Shown here: positions 27,393 to 36,858 of the stretch, one piece after another | How positions within the stretch are numbered: position 1 is the first letter of the stretch | How the letters are laid out: every line of letters starts with the position of its first letter | Assembly: GCA_014584295.1 (NCBI GenBank) | Contig: JACTNC010000019.1 | Location: 62,001 to 126,000 of the forward strand | Origin: Verrucomicrobiota bacterium | GTDB lineage: Bacteria; Verrucomicrobiota; Verrucomicrobiia; Opitutales; Opitutaceae | Length of the DNA stretch: 64,000 nucleotides | Reading direction: 5' to 3' | Translations under genes and position numbers: made by a program | The notes under the pieces: model-generated | What the model saw: only the letters and a program-made list of their open reading frames with translations | What the model was told of the DNA's origin: nothing | Databases searched by the model: none

Positions 27393-29426
27393 TTATCGTG
27401 AGGGCACCGTTGAGGCTCTGGCGGAATGCGAGTCAAATCTATCTCCCAAGGCCGCACGAACGTCAGGCAGGTCGAAGTCGCGCAGCACTCCTGGAACCAG
27501 GATATTGAGCAGCCCACGGTGAGTGTCTGCCTCACAAAGAGCCAGGTAAGAATCGGGGCCACCTTCTGTTGTAACTCGTGCAATGCGTGACTCCAGCAAT
27601 GCGGCAAAGAGCGCGGGCACGGCTGCGTTGTCCCGTGCGAAAAGGCGAATTCGTTCGGGGGCGACATCGGACCGGAGGGAAAGAAAGTCGAAGGCACTCA
27701 AGACATCTTCGGTTTGCATCCCAGGCAGATTTCGGCCGACCAACAAGGCACGCATCGCAGTGGAGTATTCAGGGGAATAGCTTCCCACAATGCGTCCCTG
27801 TGGTGTGCTGCGACCATATCCTCGTGGATCAACGGCCATCACAATGTTTCCGGCCTGGACCAGCGATTCAATCGGTCCGTCAATGTTTCCAGCCGTCGTT
27901 GCACCGGCGGGATCCAGGTAGATAACCGCGGGTTTCCGGGGGGATCCGCTCTCGGGCACAAATACGATTGCTGGCAGCACGATGCCGGGCTCGGGGATCA
28001 GCTTGAAAGTTTCCGCCCGATACCCGGCGTGGGAGGAAGTTTTTTGGGGCTCGGAAAGCATTGCCGCTCGATGCTCGCGCACTCCGAGGCGTTTCCCGAC
28101 GATGCCTGACAGATCCTTTCCATGCGCTGCTGCTCGCTGCGGATACATTGATCGTGCAAGTGCAGCGTTGAGCGTCTGGATCGTTTCGGCATCAGGATAA
28201 GAGGTGGTGACCTGGCCTGTCGATGTGCTGTGGAGCACTTCCTCTGAAGCTGTTTTGAAATCAGGCTCAATGCCTTCGTCCTCACGCTGGAGCAGCCATC
28301 GCGAGAACCAGCGATACGTAGCCTCGCGGCGAGGTTTTGACCAGCCGTGGGTATCGTTGAACTCAAAGAACCCGATGTGTTCGGGAGCGCCGAGGAGGGT
28401 ATAGATGCGTTTGGCTTGCGCGAATGTTGCCTTTGCGCCGGCGATGGGGAAATAGTCCTTTGTGGCGGTTGCCATCTGAAGAGGCTTCGGCGCAAATGCC
28501 GTCAGGAAGTCCGAGAAATTCAGTCCATCCGCGATGAAGTTGACGAAGACCTGCTCAGCATCCTGCGGGCCGCGCCTTGGCCAGAGTTCCTGCCAAGATG
28601 TCAGGTAGCACGATGGTGCTGCCGCGGCGATGCGTGGTTCAAAGGCCGCCAGATAGGAGGACATCGTACCGCCGCCGGAATTTCCCGCCACGCCGATCCG
28701 TGCGGGATCCACGTCGCCTCGTGCCAGCAGATAATCCAGAGCGCGCATGCCGTCCCAGATGAAATATCGCGCGACATTTGTGCCTGTCAGCAGGCACTGG
28801 ATGCCGGCCATGGTATGCTCTCCTGGACCGCCGCCGTCGAATCGAGATTTCTGGCCACTGGCATCCGGATACTGCACCCGTTCCCCTTGTCCTGGTGGAT
28901 CCCAAGCGAGGACAAGGATGCCGCGTTTCACGAGGCCGATCCATGCGCGCTGGTAGGGCTCGGCAGCCTTGCCCGAACTGCTATGCCCCGCTGGGCCGAG
29001 CACGGCGGCAAACGGGGGGCGTGCATTTTTGGGCACATACACATTCGCGGTCACGTAGTAGCGGGGCAGGCTTTCGAAAACGACTTTTTCCACGATGTAG
29101 TCGCCACCATCCAACACCCCTGTTACACGTGCATTGAGTGGTGTCTTTTCCGACGGGAGCCCGCCGATCATGGAGAGAAGGCGATCTCGAATATATTTCT
29201 GTCGGGCGTGGATCTCGGCCTGGGTTTTCAGGGCATTGACCTCTGAGGCACTTCGGGCCAACTGCTGCTCCGCGATCTGAGTCAGATACCGGTCGAGCAT
29301 TTTGGCATCGCCGGGATCAGTGTCGACCGCACGAATTTCTGCAACGAGAGCCAGTAATGCGATGATGGCCGCCAAGGCTCCCGCTGCGTTGGAGCGAAAT
29401 CGTGATGGAGAAACTAGATTATGCAT
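27393..29426 (-). CDS. Exported tandem alpha/beta-hydrolase (acetyl xylan esterase-like)
   Basis: 677 residues from the ATG at 29426, preceded by AGGGG, giving a signal peptide 'AAGALAAIIALLALVAEIRA'. An upstream in-frame ATG at 29546 overlaps the previous stop as ATGA but would place 40 odd residues before the signal. The first hydrolase half has 'AVLGPAGHS', 'LVLAWDPPGQGER' and the nucleophile elbow 'GVAGNSGGG' (Ser250); 'THGWSKPRRE' supplies the His. The second half repeats the fold opening ('VIYLDPAGATT', 'VMAVDPRGYGRS'), but its elbow position reads 'IRLFARDNAA', without Gly-x-Ser-x-Gly. Likely substrate: acetylated polysaccharides, inferred from similarity to acetylxylan esterases. Confidence 0.74.
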   Translation of the reverse strand: MHNLVSPSRFRSNAAGALAAIIALLALVAEIRAVDTDPGDAKMLDRYLTQIAEQQLARSASEVNALKTQAEIHARQKYIRDRLLSMIGGLPSEKTPLNARVTGVLDGGDYIVEKVVFESLPRYYVTANVYVPKNARPPFAAVLGPAGHSSSGKAAEPYQRAWIGLVKRGILVLAWDPPGQGERVQYPDASGQKSRFDGGGPGEHTMAGIQCLLTGTNVARYFIWDGMRALDYLLARGDVDPARIGVAGNSGGGTMSSYLAAFEPRIAAAAPSCYLTSWQELWPRRGPQDAEQVFVNFIADGLNFSDFLTAFAPKPLQMATATKDYFPIAGAKATFAQAKRIYTLLGAPEHIGFFEFNDTHGWSKPRREATYRWFSRWLLQREDEGIEPDFKTASEEVLHSTSTGQVTTSYPDAETIQTLNAALARSMYPQRAAAHGKDLSGIVGKRLGVREHRAAMLSEPQKTSSHAGYRAETFKLIPEPGIVLPAIVFVPESGSPRKPAVIYLDPAGATTAGNIDGPIESLVQAGNIVMAVDPRGYGRSTPQGRIVGSYSPEYSTAMRALLVGRNLPGMQTEDVLSAFDFLSLRSDVAPERIRLFARDNAAVPALFAALLESRIARVTTEGGPDSYLALCEADTHRGLLNILVPGVLRDFDLPDVRAALGDRFDSHSARASTVPSR

Positions 29427-29542
29427 ATCCCCTGAGTGAGTATTGACCGTGCGACAGTTGGTGTTGAAAAATAGAAGGTCTCGTGCGGTCGGCAGGCATA
29501 GAAGCGAAGATGCTGGCGCCTTCATCACCTGCGTTGTGGTTT

Positions 29543-30989
29543 TCATTTTGCTCTCTTGGATTGGCTTGGCGCGATCGTGAACACGACCCGGCGATAACCG
29601 GTCAGCTGAGGGATTCCATCGTCCGTGACCTCAAGTATGACGTGAAGCGTGCGCGTATCGGATACCTGTGGCGCGACAAATGTCGCACGGATATCATTGT
29701 CACCCTTCAGCCGTATGTGCTCACCCAGCGTGCCCGGTTCGTCGTATTGCCACCACTTGTAGGACAACTTGTTTCCATCTGGGTCGGAAGAGCCGGTTGC
29801 GTCGAGCGTGACCAGCTCACCTGGCGAAACTGTTTTTTGCAGCACCCGTGTAGTTGCGTCGTTGTAGACGCGGGCTACCGGCGGGTGATTTGTCTCAGAG
29901 GGCGGTTTTACCTGCCAATCCAGCCGGGCTGCGAAATCATTGCTGATCGCATGAGCCCATCGACCAAGGCTCCATTGCATTTCGCGTTTTGGATCGGTTG
30001 AGGCTGGGTTCCTGTCGCGTCCGTCCACAAAGAAATTTCGATCTGGATAGAGCCGGGCACGCCGTCCGCCCCAGCCACCCCACTCCGGCTGTTCGATATC
30101 CGTCAGCCCCGGAGCGAGCAGGTGCAGGAAGGTGGGTGAATCGCCTTCCTTGATGAGATAGCCCGTCTTGTTGTTGACTCCTGCTTTGGGATAGCGCGCT
30201 GCAAGCGGTCCGTGCCCTTCAAGGAGGTGTTTGCGGACCCATGCCTCGTCGCGCAGCGATTCAGGGGCTTCGATACTGAGGCCTCCTTTGACAACATTCG
30301 TGAAATCAAAGAAGAGCTCCGGAACGTGGTCCCAGATCCAGACCGTTCCGGTATCCTGCCAATTGCTTTGATGCAGGCGGATCTTGCCGATGAAGCGCGC
30401 GGCATCCTCCGGCGAGCGGTCCCGACGGACCTTGTTGATCGCCTGTGCGAGATCGACTGCGCCTCCCCAAACCAGGATCCAGACCGGGCGCGGATCCTTG
30501 CGATCGACCACCTGAATGATGAGCTCGGCACCCGCTGATTCTATTCCCGGTTCGAGCCATCGTTCCACGGGCTCGCACGTGCGCGTATCCAGAGCTCCGG
30601 GCGGGTAGGGAACAGGGAATCCTTTTTCAACACCGGCCGCGTTTCTGCCTGCCCATGTCCGAATCATGCGCGCTCCAGGCCTCACGACGCTCTTTAGAGA
30701 CTCGGGTGTCGGAAAGGGATAGCCTGGCCGCGCGTGCAGTTTCAGGGTGTCATAGACGCGACCATAGTCGCCGAGGATATCAACGATCCACTCGGGGCGA
30801 ACTGATCCATCTCCAAATGCGAGTGAGGTGGCGATCAGTCCTTCGATTTCATATTCGTTGGCATACGAAAGAAACCGGATCATGGCCTGAATCTCATCGG
30901 GCTCCGCTCGCCAGACCCACGCAAGTGGACCAGACCATCAGGGCGAGAACAATCGGGCGGTACCGGGTCGGCATGAAGTTTGTAGCCAT
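29543..30989 (-). pseudogene. DUF1593 (Sde182-like) gene with disrupted N-terminus
   Basis: The main open frame (30883-29543, 446 codons) starts inside the first family motif: read upstream it encodes 'EPDEIQAMIRFLSYANEYEIEG', of which the 20-residue core EPDEIQAMIRFLSYANEYEI matches the '..DPDD..S(M/L)VRFLLYANE' block of DUF1593 nucleoside-hydrolase-like domains. The expected strand before it (…RVLVLTDI) is absent. A separate short frame, 30989-30894, encodes a convincing signal peptide ('IVLALMVWSTCVGLASGA') and stops one codon later in another frame. The C-terminal 100 residues are a PKD/Ig-like domain ('TLDATGSSDPDGNKLSYKWW'). The simplest reading is a short deletion plus frameshift joining signal peptide and domain; an assembly error is possible. 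Confidence 0.7.
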
Positions 30990-31169
30990 GTCATTCTCGA
31001 GATATTGGCCGAAATGTCTCACGCCAGCCATCCGTCAAATTCCAAGACGTTGCCGGCAGTCTTAAAGTTTCTGGGATTTCCTTGAGGTCGAGACATTTCG
31101 CTCCGCTGGATCTGATGCGCCAGCGCAGCCAATTCTCGCCGGAAGTTTCGATTTCGCGATCAGGCGATC

Positions 31170-32600
31170 TCACAGTTCTGGCAGTGCGAGTGCGTTTGTC
31201 TTGCAGGCTTCCCTTAGCGCATCAAGCCACAGGTAATCCGTACCGACCTTGGCTGATTTCGCTTCAAGCAAGGGGATCAGCCGGGCATACTCCTTTTCGA
31301 CCCGGTTGCAGCACTCGAGGCTGAAATCGCGAAGCAGTTGGCGGGCTTCTGACTCGCGCTTTTCAGTCATCAAGCGGGCGGCTTTGGCTTCAATCTCCCG
31401 GGACATCGCCAATTCCCATTTTTCGATTTCACGAAATGCCGCGGAAGGCAGCGCGGCGAGCTGGTTGTAGTTCAAGTCAACCAGCCGCTTGAGCTTTTCC
31501 GCTGCCCACCACGGTGAGGTCGGGTCGTAGGTGTCCGTGGCGTTGCTGTAGCTCTCCGGGATCGTGCGTCCGGCAAAGTAGAAGGGCTTGAAAACATTGA
31601 CGCAGGGCGAGCTGAATGAGGCCCAGTAGACTGCGCGCAGAGGGGGCGGCTTGTCCTTCCACAGTTGCACCACCATGCTCGCGGCTGTCCTGCCGTGTTC
31701 GGGGCCGTTGTGCATGCACACGGTGCAGAACCAACTGTCATTGGGGGCCCATTTGGGCTCCTCGAGCGTGCCTTCGTGATGACTCCGACTGATCGTGTCC
31801 ATCATCAGCTCGACCGTGATGTCGCCTTTGTGCTGCTGCAGAATGGACATGACCTGCCTGTAACGATTCTGCGAAAACGAATAATCTCTCTCCAACGGCG
31901 TGTAGCAGCGCGCGAAGCTGAAGGTCTCCTCCGATTTGCACCAGCCCTTGGCGATGGCATGAGAGACGACCTCGGGATGGGCTTCGTCATAGTCACGTTC
32001 GATGCTGTAAATGTTGGAAATCGCACCGACATCCCGGATCTGTTTTGCCACCCAATATTCTCCGGCAGTCTCCAGCACCCACGCTGTTTGCGGGTCGGCG
32101 ATGATGAACGAGTTGTTGCTCACCTTCTTCGGATCAAGGTGGCTGATCATGACGTGCATCGCTTCATAGGCGGTCTTTCCCCGCTCGAGTCCGAGCCGGA
32201 TGAGATCCATGCCGATGAGTGCGTTGGACACGGCGGGAACCCGTGACTTGACCGCCTCGTTGCCGATCGCGACACCCCATTCGTTGAGCCCGTGTTCGTA
32301 GCCCCAGGTCCATGAGGGGCGCGAACCGATATGTTCGTAGGTATTCATTGCCTGGGGCACGGTCATCCTCGTCAACCTTACCATTTCACCTTTCGCGAAC
32401 TGTTGTCGCTCGTGGTACATCAGCGGTTGAGCCTCGGTGACCTTTCGATCGCTGTTCTTTCCCATGATGACCGAGCCGTCGCGGGTGGAGTTGGCCAGCG
32501 CCACCCAGGTGTCGCAAGCCCGGCCAGGAAAGGGGAGAAGAAGTCCAGCACAGGCTGCTGTGAGGAGGACGCGGCCCGAAAGGTAATTGGAAGCGTTCAT
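31170..32600 (-). CDS. Secreted C69-family (secernin-like) peptidase
   Basis: A 476-residue Ntn-hydrolase-fold protein. Residues 1-28 form a signal peptide ('VLLTAACAGLLLPFPGRA'). Cleavage at Ala28 would leave Cys29 as the new N-terminus, in the family motif 'CDTWVAL' followed by 'DGSVIMGKNSDR', which is characteristic of dipeptidase A/secernin (peptidase C69). The catalytic Cys acts through its free amino group. 'GYEHGLNEWGVAIGNEAV' and 'NSFIIADPQTAWVLETAG' are further family blocks. Predicted role: hydrolysis of dipeptides or other short amides outside the cytoplasm. The sequence before Cys29 (GRAC) is a poor lipobox, so a lipoprotein is less likely. Confidence 0.83.
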   Translation of the reverse strand: MNASNYLSGRVLLTAACAGLLLPFPGRACDTWVALANSTRDGSVIMGKNSDRKVTEAQPLMYHERQQFAKGEMVRLTRMTVPQAMNTYEHIGSRPSWTWGYEHGLNEWGVAIGNEAVKSRVPAVSNALIGMDLIRLGLERGKTAYEAMHVMISHLDPKKVSNNSFIIADPQTAWVLETAGEYWVAKQIRDVGAISNIYSIERDYDEAHPEVVSHAIAKGWCKSEETFSFARCYTPLERDYSFSQNRYRQVMSILQQHKGDITVELMMDTISRSHHEGTLEEPKWAPNDSWFCTVCMHNGPEHGRTAASMVVQLWKDKPPPLRAVYWASFSSPCVNVFKPFYFAGRTIPESYSNATDTYDPTSPWWAAEKLKRLVDLNYNQLAALPSAAFREIEKWELAMSREIEAKAARLMTEKRESEARQLLRDFSLECCNRVEKEYARLIPLLEAKSAKVGTDYLWLDALREACKTNALALPEL

Positions 32601-32761
32601 GATCAGAGGTGTCAGAGGTTTGGGCTGACCGTCGGTAGAACCGAGGCCATGGGGAATCAGCGACAGGCCAGACCATCATCGCGGGCAAGGCAACTGCTGG
32701 ATGACTTTATCTGTACAGTTGCGTGTCCAGCATGGCGGCGCGCGACCGCTCATTTCGTGCA

Positions 32762-33625
32762 CTATGCATTGCCGATATCGCGATTGCCTCCAAATAGTCG
32801 GTAAAAGTTTGACTCAATCGCATCCGCCAAAGCTGTGGTGGATGTACCTCTTATTTCTGCGAGGGCTGAGTACGTGACCTCAAGATTTGCAGGATGATTG
32901 GGAGTCGATCCATCCGGAGCTGGTGGCAGCCTGTACTTGCGGTGGCTCTCCGGGAGGGGCATCGCCGGCGCGTCGGTTTCCACCAGAATGCGTTCGAGAG
33001 GCAGGCGGGCGAAAATATCCCGAATCCGGGCGTGTCGGGGAGACAGGAAATTCCCGTTGAAGGAGAAGAATGCGCCGGCATCGATGAATCGGGCTACGTA
33101 TTCTGAGGGACCGGAAAATCCATGGAGAAGGAAACCGTGAGCGGGTAATCGCGCGTTCTTCAGGAGCTGCACGAGACGGTCCCAGGCGTCCAGGCCGTGT
33201 ACGGTGGGTGGTCGCTTAAGTTCGACTGCGAGTTCGAATTGGGCGACGAAGGCGGCCTCCTGAATTTCGATGGGGGCCCTGTTCAGACCGGTGAGGCGTG
33301 GGTCATCGGCACGCGCGGCCCTGAGCATCCAGAGATCGAGTCCAATCTCGCCGACGAGCGCCCGTGGATCAGAAAGAAGCAACTGCCGCAGTTCGTTCAG
33401 CCATCCCTTCCCGACGTTGCCAACCTGCCAGGGGTGGAGTCCGAAGGCAGGCCTGATCCAGGCATGCTTTTGCGACAAGTCTGCGACGGCCTGCCAGTCT
33501 TCGGGCGATGTCCCGTTGCAGACTGCTTCTACGAGACCGATGCCCGTGAGCTCCGCTGCGATTGCAGGCCAGTGCGTTACGAGCTTGCGATCCTGATAGT
33601 GGACGTGCGCCTCGAAAAACCTCAC
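32762..33625 (-). CDS. TatD-family metal-dependent hydrolase
   Basis: A 287-residue protein from GTG 33625. It is an amidohydrolase-fold enzyme: 'FEAHVHY' is the first H-x-H metal pair, then 'AFGLHPWQVG', 'VGEIGLDLW' (metal Glu), 'TVHGLDAWDR', 'LHGFSGP' and 'ILVETDAPAM' (metal Asp), as in TatD DNases. Relatives have 3'-5' exonuclease or deoxyribonuclease activity; the precise substrate is unknown. The GTG overlaps the stop of the SufE-like gene by four bases (GTGA), so the two are probably translationally coupled. Confidence 0.87.
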   Translation of the reverse strand: MRFFEAHVHYQDRKLVTHWPAIAAELTGIGLVEAVCNGTSPEDWQAVADLSQKHAWIRPAFGLHPWQVGNVGKGWLNELRQLLLSDPRALVGEIGLDLWMLRAARADDPRLTGLNRAPIEIQEAAFVAQFELAVELKRPPTVHGLDAWDRLVQLLKNARLPAHGFLLHGFSGPSEYVARFIDAGAFFSFNGNFLSPRHARIRDIFARLPLERILVETDAPAMPLPESHRKYRLPPAPDGSTPNHPANLEVTYSALAEIRGTSTTALADAIESNFYRLFGGNRDIGNA

Positions 33626-34050
33626 GTGTTGTCAGGGGCCGGGGTGCCGGCCAATTCGCGGATTTTTCGTCGCACTGCAGCCAGACCGTTGATTCTCGTG
33701 GGCGAGAGGTTTCGGGAGAGATCGAGAATCGCTATCGGATCGCAGGTTTCCGCGTTTTCGAGAATGCTGGACGCGGGTTCGCCGGAAAAAAAGTCACAGA
33801 TCAACAGGACCATGCCCTTTACCAAAGGAGAATCGCTGTCGCCTGAAAAAAAGCAGGTGTCGCCCTCCCGCGTCGCGGTCAGCCAGACTTGGGACTGGCA
33901 ACCTAGCACTCGGTTGGCCTCGGACCTGTCATGTTCCGGCAAAGTCCGCACTTTCCGGCCGCGATCGACAACGGCGCCAAGGCGCTCTTGGGAATCTTCG
34001 ATGATTCCAAGATCATCCATCATTTGCTGTTGGCGGCTGGAAAGGGTCAC
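33622..34050 (-). CDS. SufE-like Fe-S cluster sulfur acceptor
   Basis: A 142-residue protein if it begins at GTG 34050, giving 'VTLSSRQQQMMDDLGII', which fits SufE N-termini. GTG 34065 (five residues more) and ATG 34023 are alternatives. The SufE fold shows 'VRTLPEHDRSEANRVLGCQS', with the catalytic Cys in 'GCQSQVW', and 'LVKGMVLLICDFFSGEP' followed by 'NLSPTRINGLAAVRRKI' (the NLSPxR block). SufE takes sulfur from the desulfurase SufS and enhances Fe-S assembly. No suf operon surrounds it; it is paired with TatD instead. CsdE is an alternative name for such stand-alone copies. Confidence 0.88.
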   Translation of the reverse strand: MTLSSRQQQMMDDLGIIEDSQERLGAVVDRGRKVRTLPEHDRSEANRVLGCQSQVWLTATREGDTCFFSGDSDSPLVKGMVLLICDFFSGEPASSILENAETCDPIAILDLSRNLSPTRINGLAAVRRKIRELAGTPAPDNT

Positions 34051-34146
34051 GGGGCAGCGTGGCACAAAGCCGGGCGGCCAGCAAGCGACTCCCTGAGGAG
34101 CTTGCGTCCCGCGTCAAACGCACGCACGGTGGGATGTTCATATCTC

Positions 34147-36822
34147 ATGCGTTTCTCCCTGTTGTGCGGACTTGGACTGCTGGCCCTGGGTTTTCCCGCA
34201 ATAACCCGTGCCCAGCCATCGCCGGGGGCGGAGGCACCGTTGGTTTCCGCTGATGTGGCGCAGTTTCCGGATTCTGGTGCGGCAGCGTTGAGGAATCTCG
34301 CGGGCTGGCGTGCGTTGGAGCTTGGAATGCCCTCGGTTGCCATTGAAATCTTCCGCGCGCGGCTCGGGTCCATCGCACTGGAGGACGCGCTGCAGCGGAA
34401 TCGGGTTGTCCTTGATCTTGCCACGGCCTTGCTGGACGACGGACGCGCGGCGGAGGTCCCCGAGGCGTTGCGTGGCCATGTCGGTCCGCCCTCGGATGCC
34501 ATTCGCCTCAGGATGGCACTTGCGGATCTCAGGCTGAAGCGGTTCGACGATGCGCGGCGCGAGATGAAAGAGATCGTTGCTGACAGGCTCGAACGGAGCG
34601 ATCTGGGGTGGTATCATTTTGTGCAGGGTCGACTCGCTGGGGATGCCAAGGCGGCCAGCTATTATCAGCAGGCGTATGCTTCGGCGGTATCGGATCTTCA
34701 ACGGGCTCGGTTTGCGCTTGCTCAGAGGGAAATAGACCTGATTTCAGGGGTTTTCACCGAATCCGCCCTGGCGGAGATGCGCTCGCGTTTGGAACGCAGC
34801 CCGGGAACTGCCGCCGGCTACATTGCCATGCGGCAAATTCCTGTTGCCCTCAATGGTCTGGGCAGAAGGAACGAAGCCGTGGAGTTCCTACGACAGCACA
34901 TTCAGGCGCTCCCTTTTGAGGAGAAGGGTGTGGCTGACGATCTGCAGATGTTGCTGGGACTTATCGCAGGCGCGAGTGATCCTGTCGGGAGAAACGCGCT
35001 GATGCAGTTGCTTGCGACCTCAAGTGACAGGGACAAACAGCGGGTGGCCCTGCTGCTTCTCGCCAGGAACGCACAGCAGACCAGTTTTCGCGGTGAACTC
35101 GACCGGCTCATTGGGACGTCGCCTCCTCATCCCATACTTGAGGAACTGCTCGTGCAGCGCGCGGAGTTAAATCTGGCGGACAAGAGATATCGTGATGCGG
35201 AATCGGACGCGAAGCGCATGCTCGAGGCATTTCCCGGATCGAGGCTCAAACCGCAGGCGCTGGGAATCCTGGTCAAAGTCGCATGGGAGTATCCCCAATA
35301 TCGCCGGGCGGCTGATTATGCAGCGCAGGCACGGGCGGCATTGGCCGGACCCGAGGCGCAACACGTGAAATCAGAGCTGGCGGTCCTCATTGCAGAAGCG
35401 TACTTCCGCGCGCCCGACTATCGCCTCGCGGCGGACGCGTACGCCACGGCGCTTGAAGATGTCCCCCAGGGAATGAATCCGGGAGCTTTGATCTTCCAGC
35501 GCATCTATTCCGAAATCGAGTCCGCGCAATCGGATCCGGATCGCCTGGATGCGGCTGCTGCGTTGCTTGACGAGGCGGCAAAGGATCCCCGGCTGGATGA
35601 AACCAATCGCTGGCAGGCGGAGTGGAATCTGGCCCGGGCGATGCGGGCGGCTGGTGCGGCGTCGACGCGTGCGGCATTCAACCGGGTTGACAGTCTGCTC
35701 AGGAGTGCACCGCTTTCGGCGGGATCGTCCCTTCCCGTGGATCTCCGTGTGCGCATGGCCTGGCTGCGAGCCCGCCTTTCGCTCGAGGTGGGTGAGCCAT
35801 CGCAGACCCTCGTCTTTGTGGACAATCTGATCGCAAGCCTTGACGGTGTGGATGCGGCATTGAGAACCGAGATCGCAAGCACGGCGCGGCTGGTGCAGGC
35901 GGATGCGCATTTTCACCTGCCTGGCCAGGAGAAGGAAGGTTTGGAGATTCTTCAGAAACTGCGGGTTGATTTCCCGCAAAGCGACGCCGCGGTGGAGTCC
36001 TATCTGTTGGAGGCAGAGCGGGCGGCAAATCAGAACCGGTATGTCGATGCCCAGAGCCTGCTCGTCAAGTTGCGCGATGATTTTCCCAAACACCGCTATG
36101 CCCCTTTTGCCCTTTTCCAGGCGGCGCTTTACGCTGAGAAGCGCGGACAGGACACCTATTACCACGAGGCGTATCGCCTGCTTGAGGATCTGCTCAAGGC
36201 TTATCCGGGAAGCGACCTCGTGTTTTATGCCCGTCTCAAGCAGGGCGATCTGCTGCGATTGCTGAACGAATTCAACCCTGCCCAGCAGGTTTATGAATTG
36301 CTGGTGAACAATTTTCCGCGGCATCCGGATGTCCTCTATGCCTATCTGGCACTGGCCGCGACCCATAATGCGCAGGCGAATGGCTCTTCGATGGCCCAAG
36401 GACAGCTGAGCAATCATGCCGAAGCGGCACTATCGATCTATGAGCGGCTCGTTGACCAGGTCGACGCCGCTCCGGAACTTCGCATCGAGGCCGGCTACAA
36501 TCTGGGGCTCCTGCTCATGCGGCGCGGAAATACCGAATCCAGGAGCCGGGCCGAGATCGTGTGGTGGCAACAGGTGGTGACGCCGTTCCTGCTCGATGAT
36601 GACAAGGCTGGGCAATTGACGGGAGGGGGCCGGTACTTCATGTCGCGCACGCTCCTGGGCCTTGGCGAACTCCTTGAGGCGGAAGGCAAGCTGGAGCAGG
36701 CGCGGGAAGCCTACATGCTCATCATCAGCAGACGACTGCCCGGAGACAGCATCGCCAGCGGCAGACTTGCGCGCTTCGGCGTAAAAACTGGGCAGGCGCA
36801 ATCCGCCACCAATGGCAATTGA
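34147..36822 (+). CDS. Exported TPR-repeat protein of the Exb-like operon
   Basis: 891 residues from the ATG at 34147. A signal peptide ('LLCGLGLLALGFPAITRAQ') is followed by almost entirely helical TPR-like repeats, e.g. 'DKRYRDAESDAKRMLEAFPG', 'APDYRLAADAYATALED', 'LQKLRVDFPQSDAAVESYL', 'LVKLRDDFPKHRYAPFALF', 'EDLLKAYPGSDLVFYARLKQ' and 'YELLVNNFPRHPDVLYAYLA'. These match the periplasmic YbgF/BamD-type TPR style, in which a 'FP/YPxS' turn links repeats. It probably works as a periplasmic scaffold. The exbB-like gene starts 36 bases later, and TPR proteins often accompany ExbBD systems in related groups. Confidence 0.8.
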   Translation: MRFSLLCGLGLLALGFPAITRAQPSPGAEAPLVSADVAQFPDSGAAALRNLAGWRALELGMPSVAIEIFRARLGSIALEDALQRNRVVLDLATALLDDGRAAEVPEALRGHVGPPSDAIRLRMALADLRLKRFDDARREMKEIVADRLERSDLGWYHFVQGRLAGDAKAASYYQQAYASAVSDLQRARFALAQREIDLISGVFTESALAEMRSRLERSPGTAAGYIAMRQIPVALNGLGRRNEAVEFLRQHIQALPFEEKGVADDLQMLLGLIAGASDPVGRNALMQLLATSSDRDKQRVALLLLARNAQQTSFRGELDRLIGTSPPHPILEELLVQRAELNLADKRYRDAESDAKRMLEAFPGSRLKPQALGILVKVAWEYPQYRRAADYAAQARAALAGPEAQHVKSELAVLIAEAYFRAPDYRLAADAYATALEDVPQGMNPGALIFQRIYSEIESAQSDPDRLDAAAALLDEAAKDPRLDETNRWQAEWNLARAMRAAGAASTRAAFNRVDSLLRSAPLSAGSSLPVDLRVRMAWLRARLSLEVGEPSQTLVFVDNLIASLDGVDAALRTEIASTARLVQADAHFHLPGQEKEGLEILQKLRVDFPQSDAAVESYLLEAERAANQNRYVDAQSLLVKLRDDFPKHRYAPFALFQAALYAEKRGQDTYYHEAYRLLEDLLKAYPGSDLVFYARLKQGDLLRLLNEFNPAQQVYELLVNNFPRHPDVLYAYLALAATHNAQANGSSMAQGQLSNHAEAALSIYERLVDQVDAAPELRIEAGYNLGLLLMRRGNTESRSRAEIVWWQQVVTPFLLDDDKAGQLTGGGRYFMSRTLLGLGELLEAEGKLEQAREAYMLIISRRLPGDSIASGRLARFGVKTGQAQSATNGN

Positions 36823-36858
36823 AAGGTATAGTTCCCCCGTCTAATCGAATCCCAATCC

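Noticed and set aside
29427..29546. Upstream ATG at 29546 of the esterase gene, coupled by ATGA to the DUF1593 stop
   Set aside because: It would put 40 residues without character in front of a good signal peptide, and the ATG at 29426 has a purine-rich site. The overlap is probably chance.
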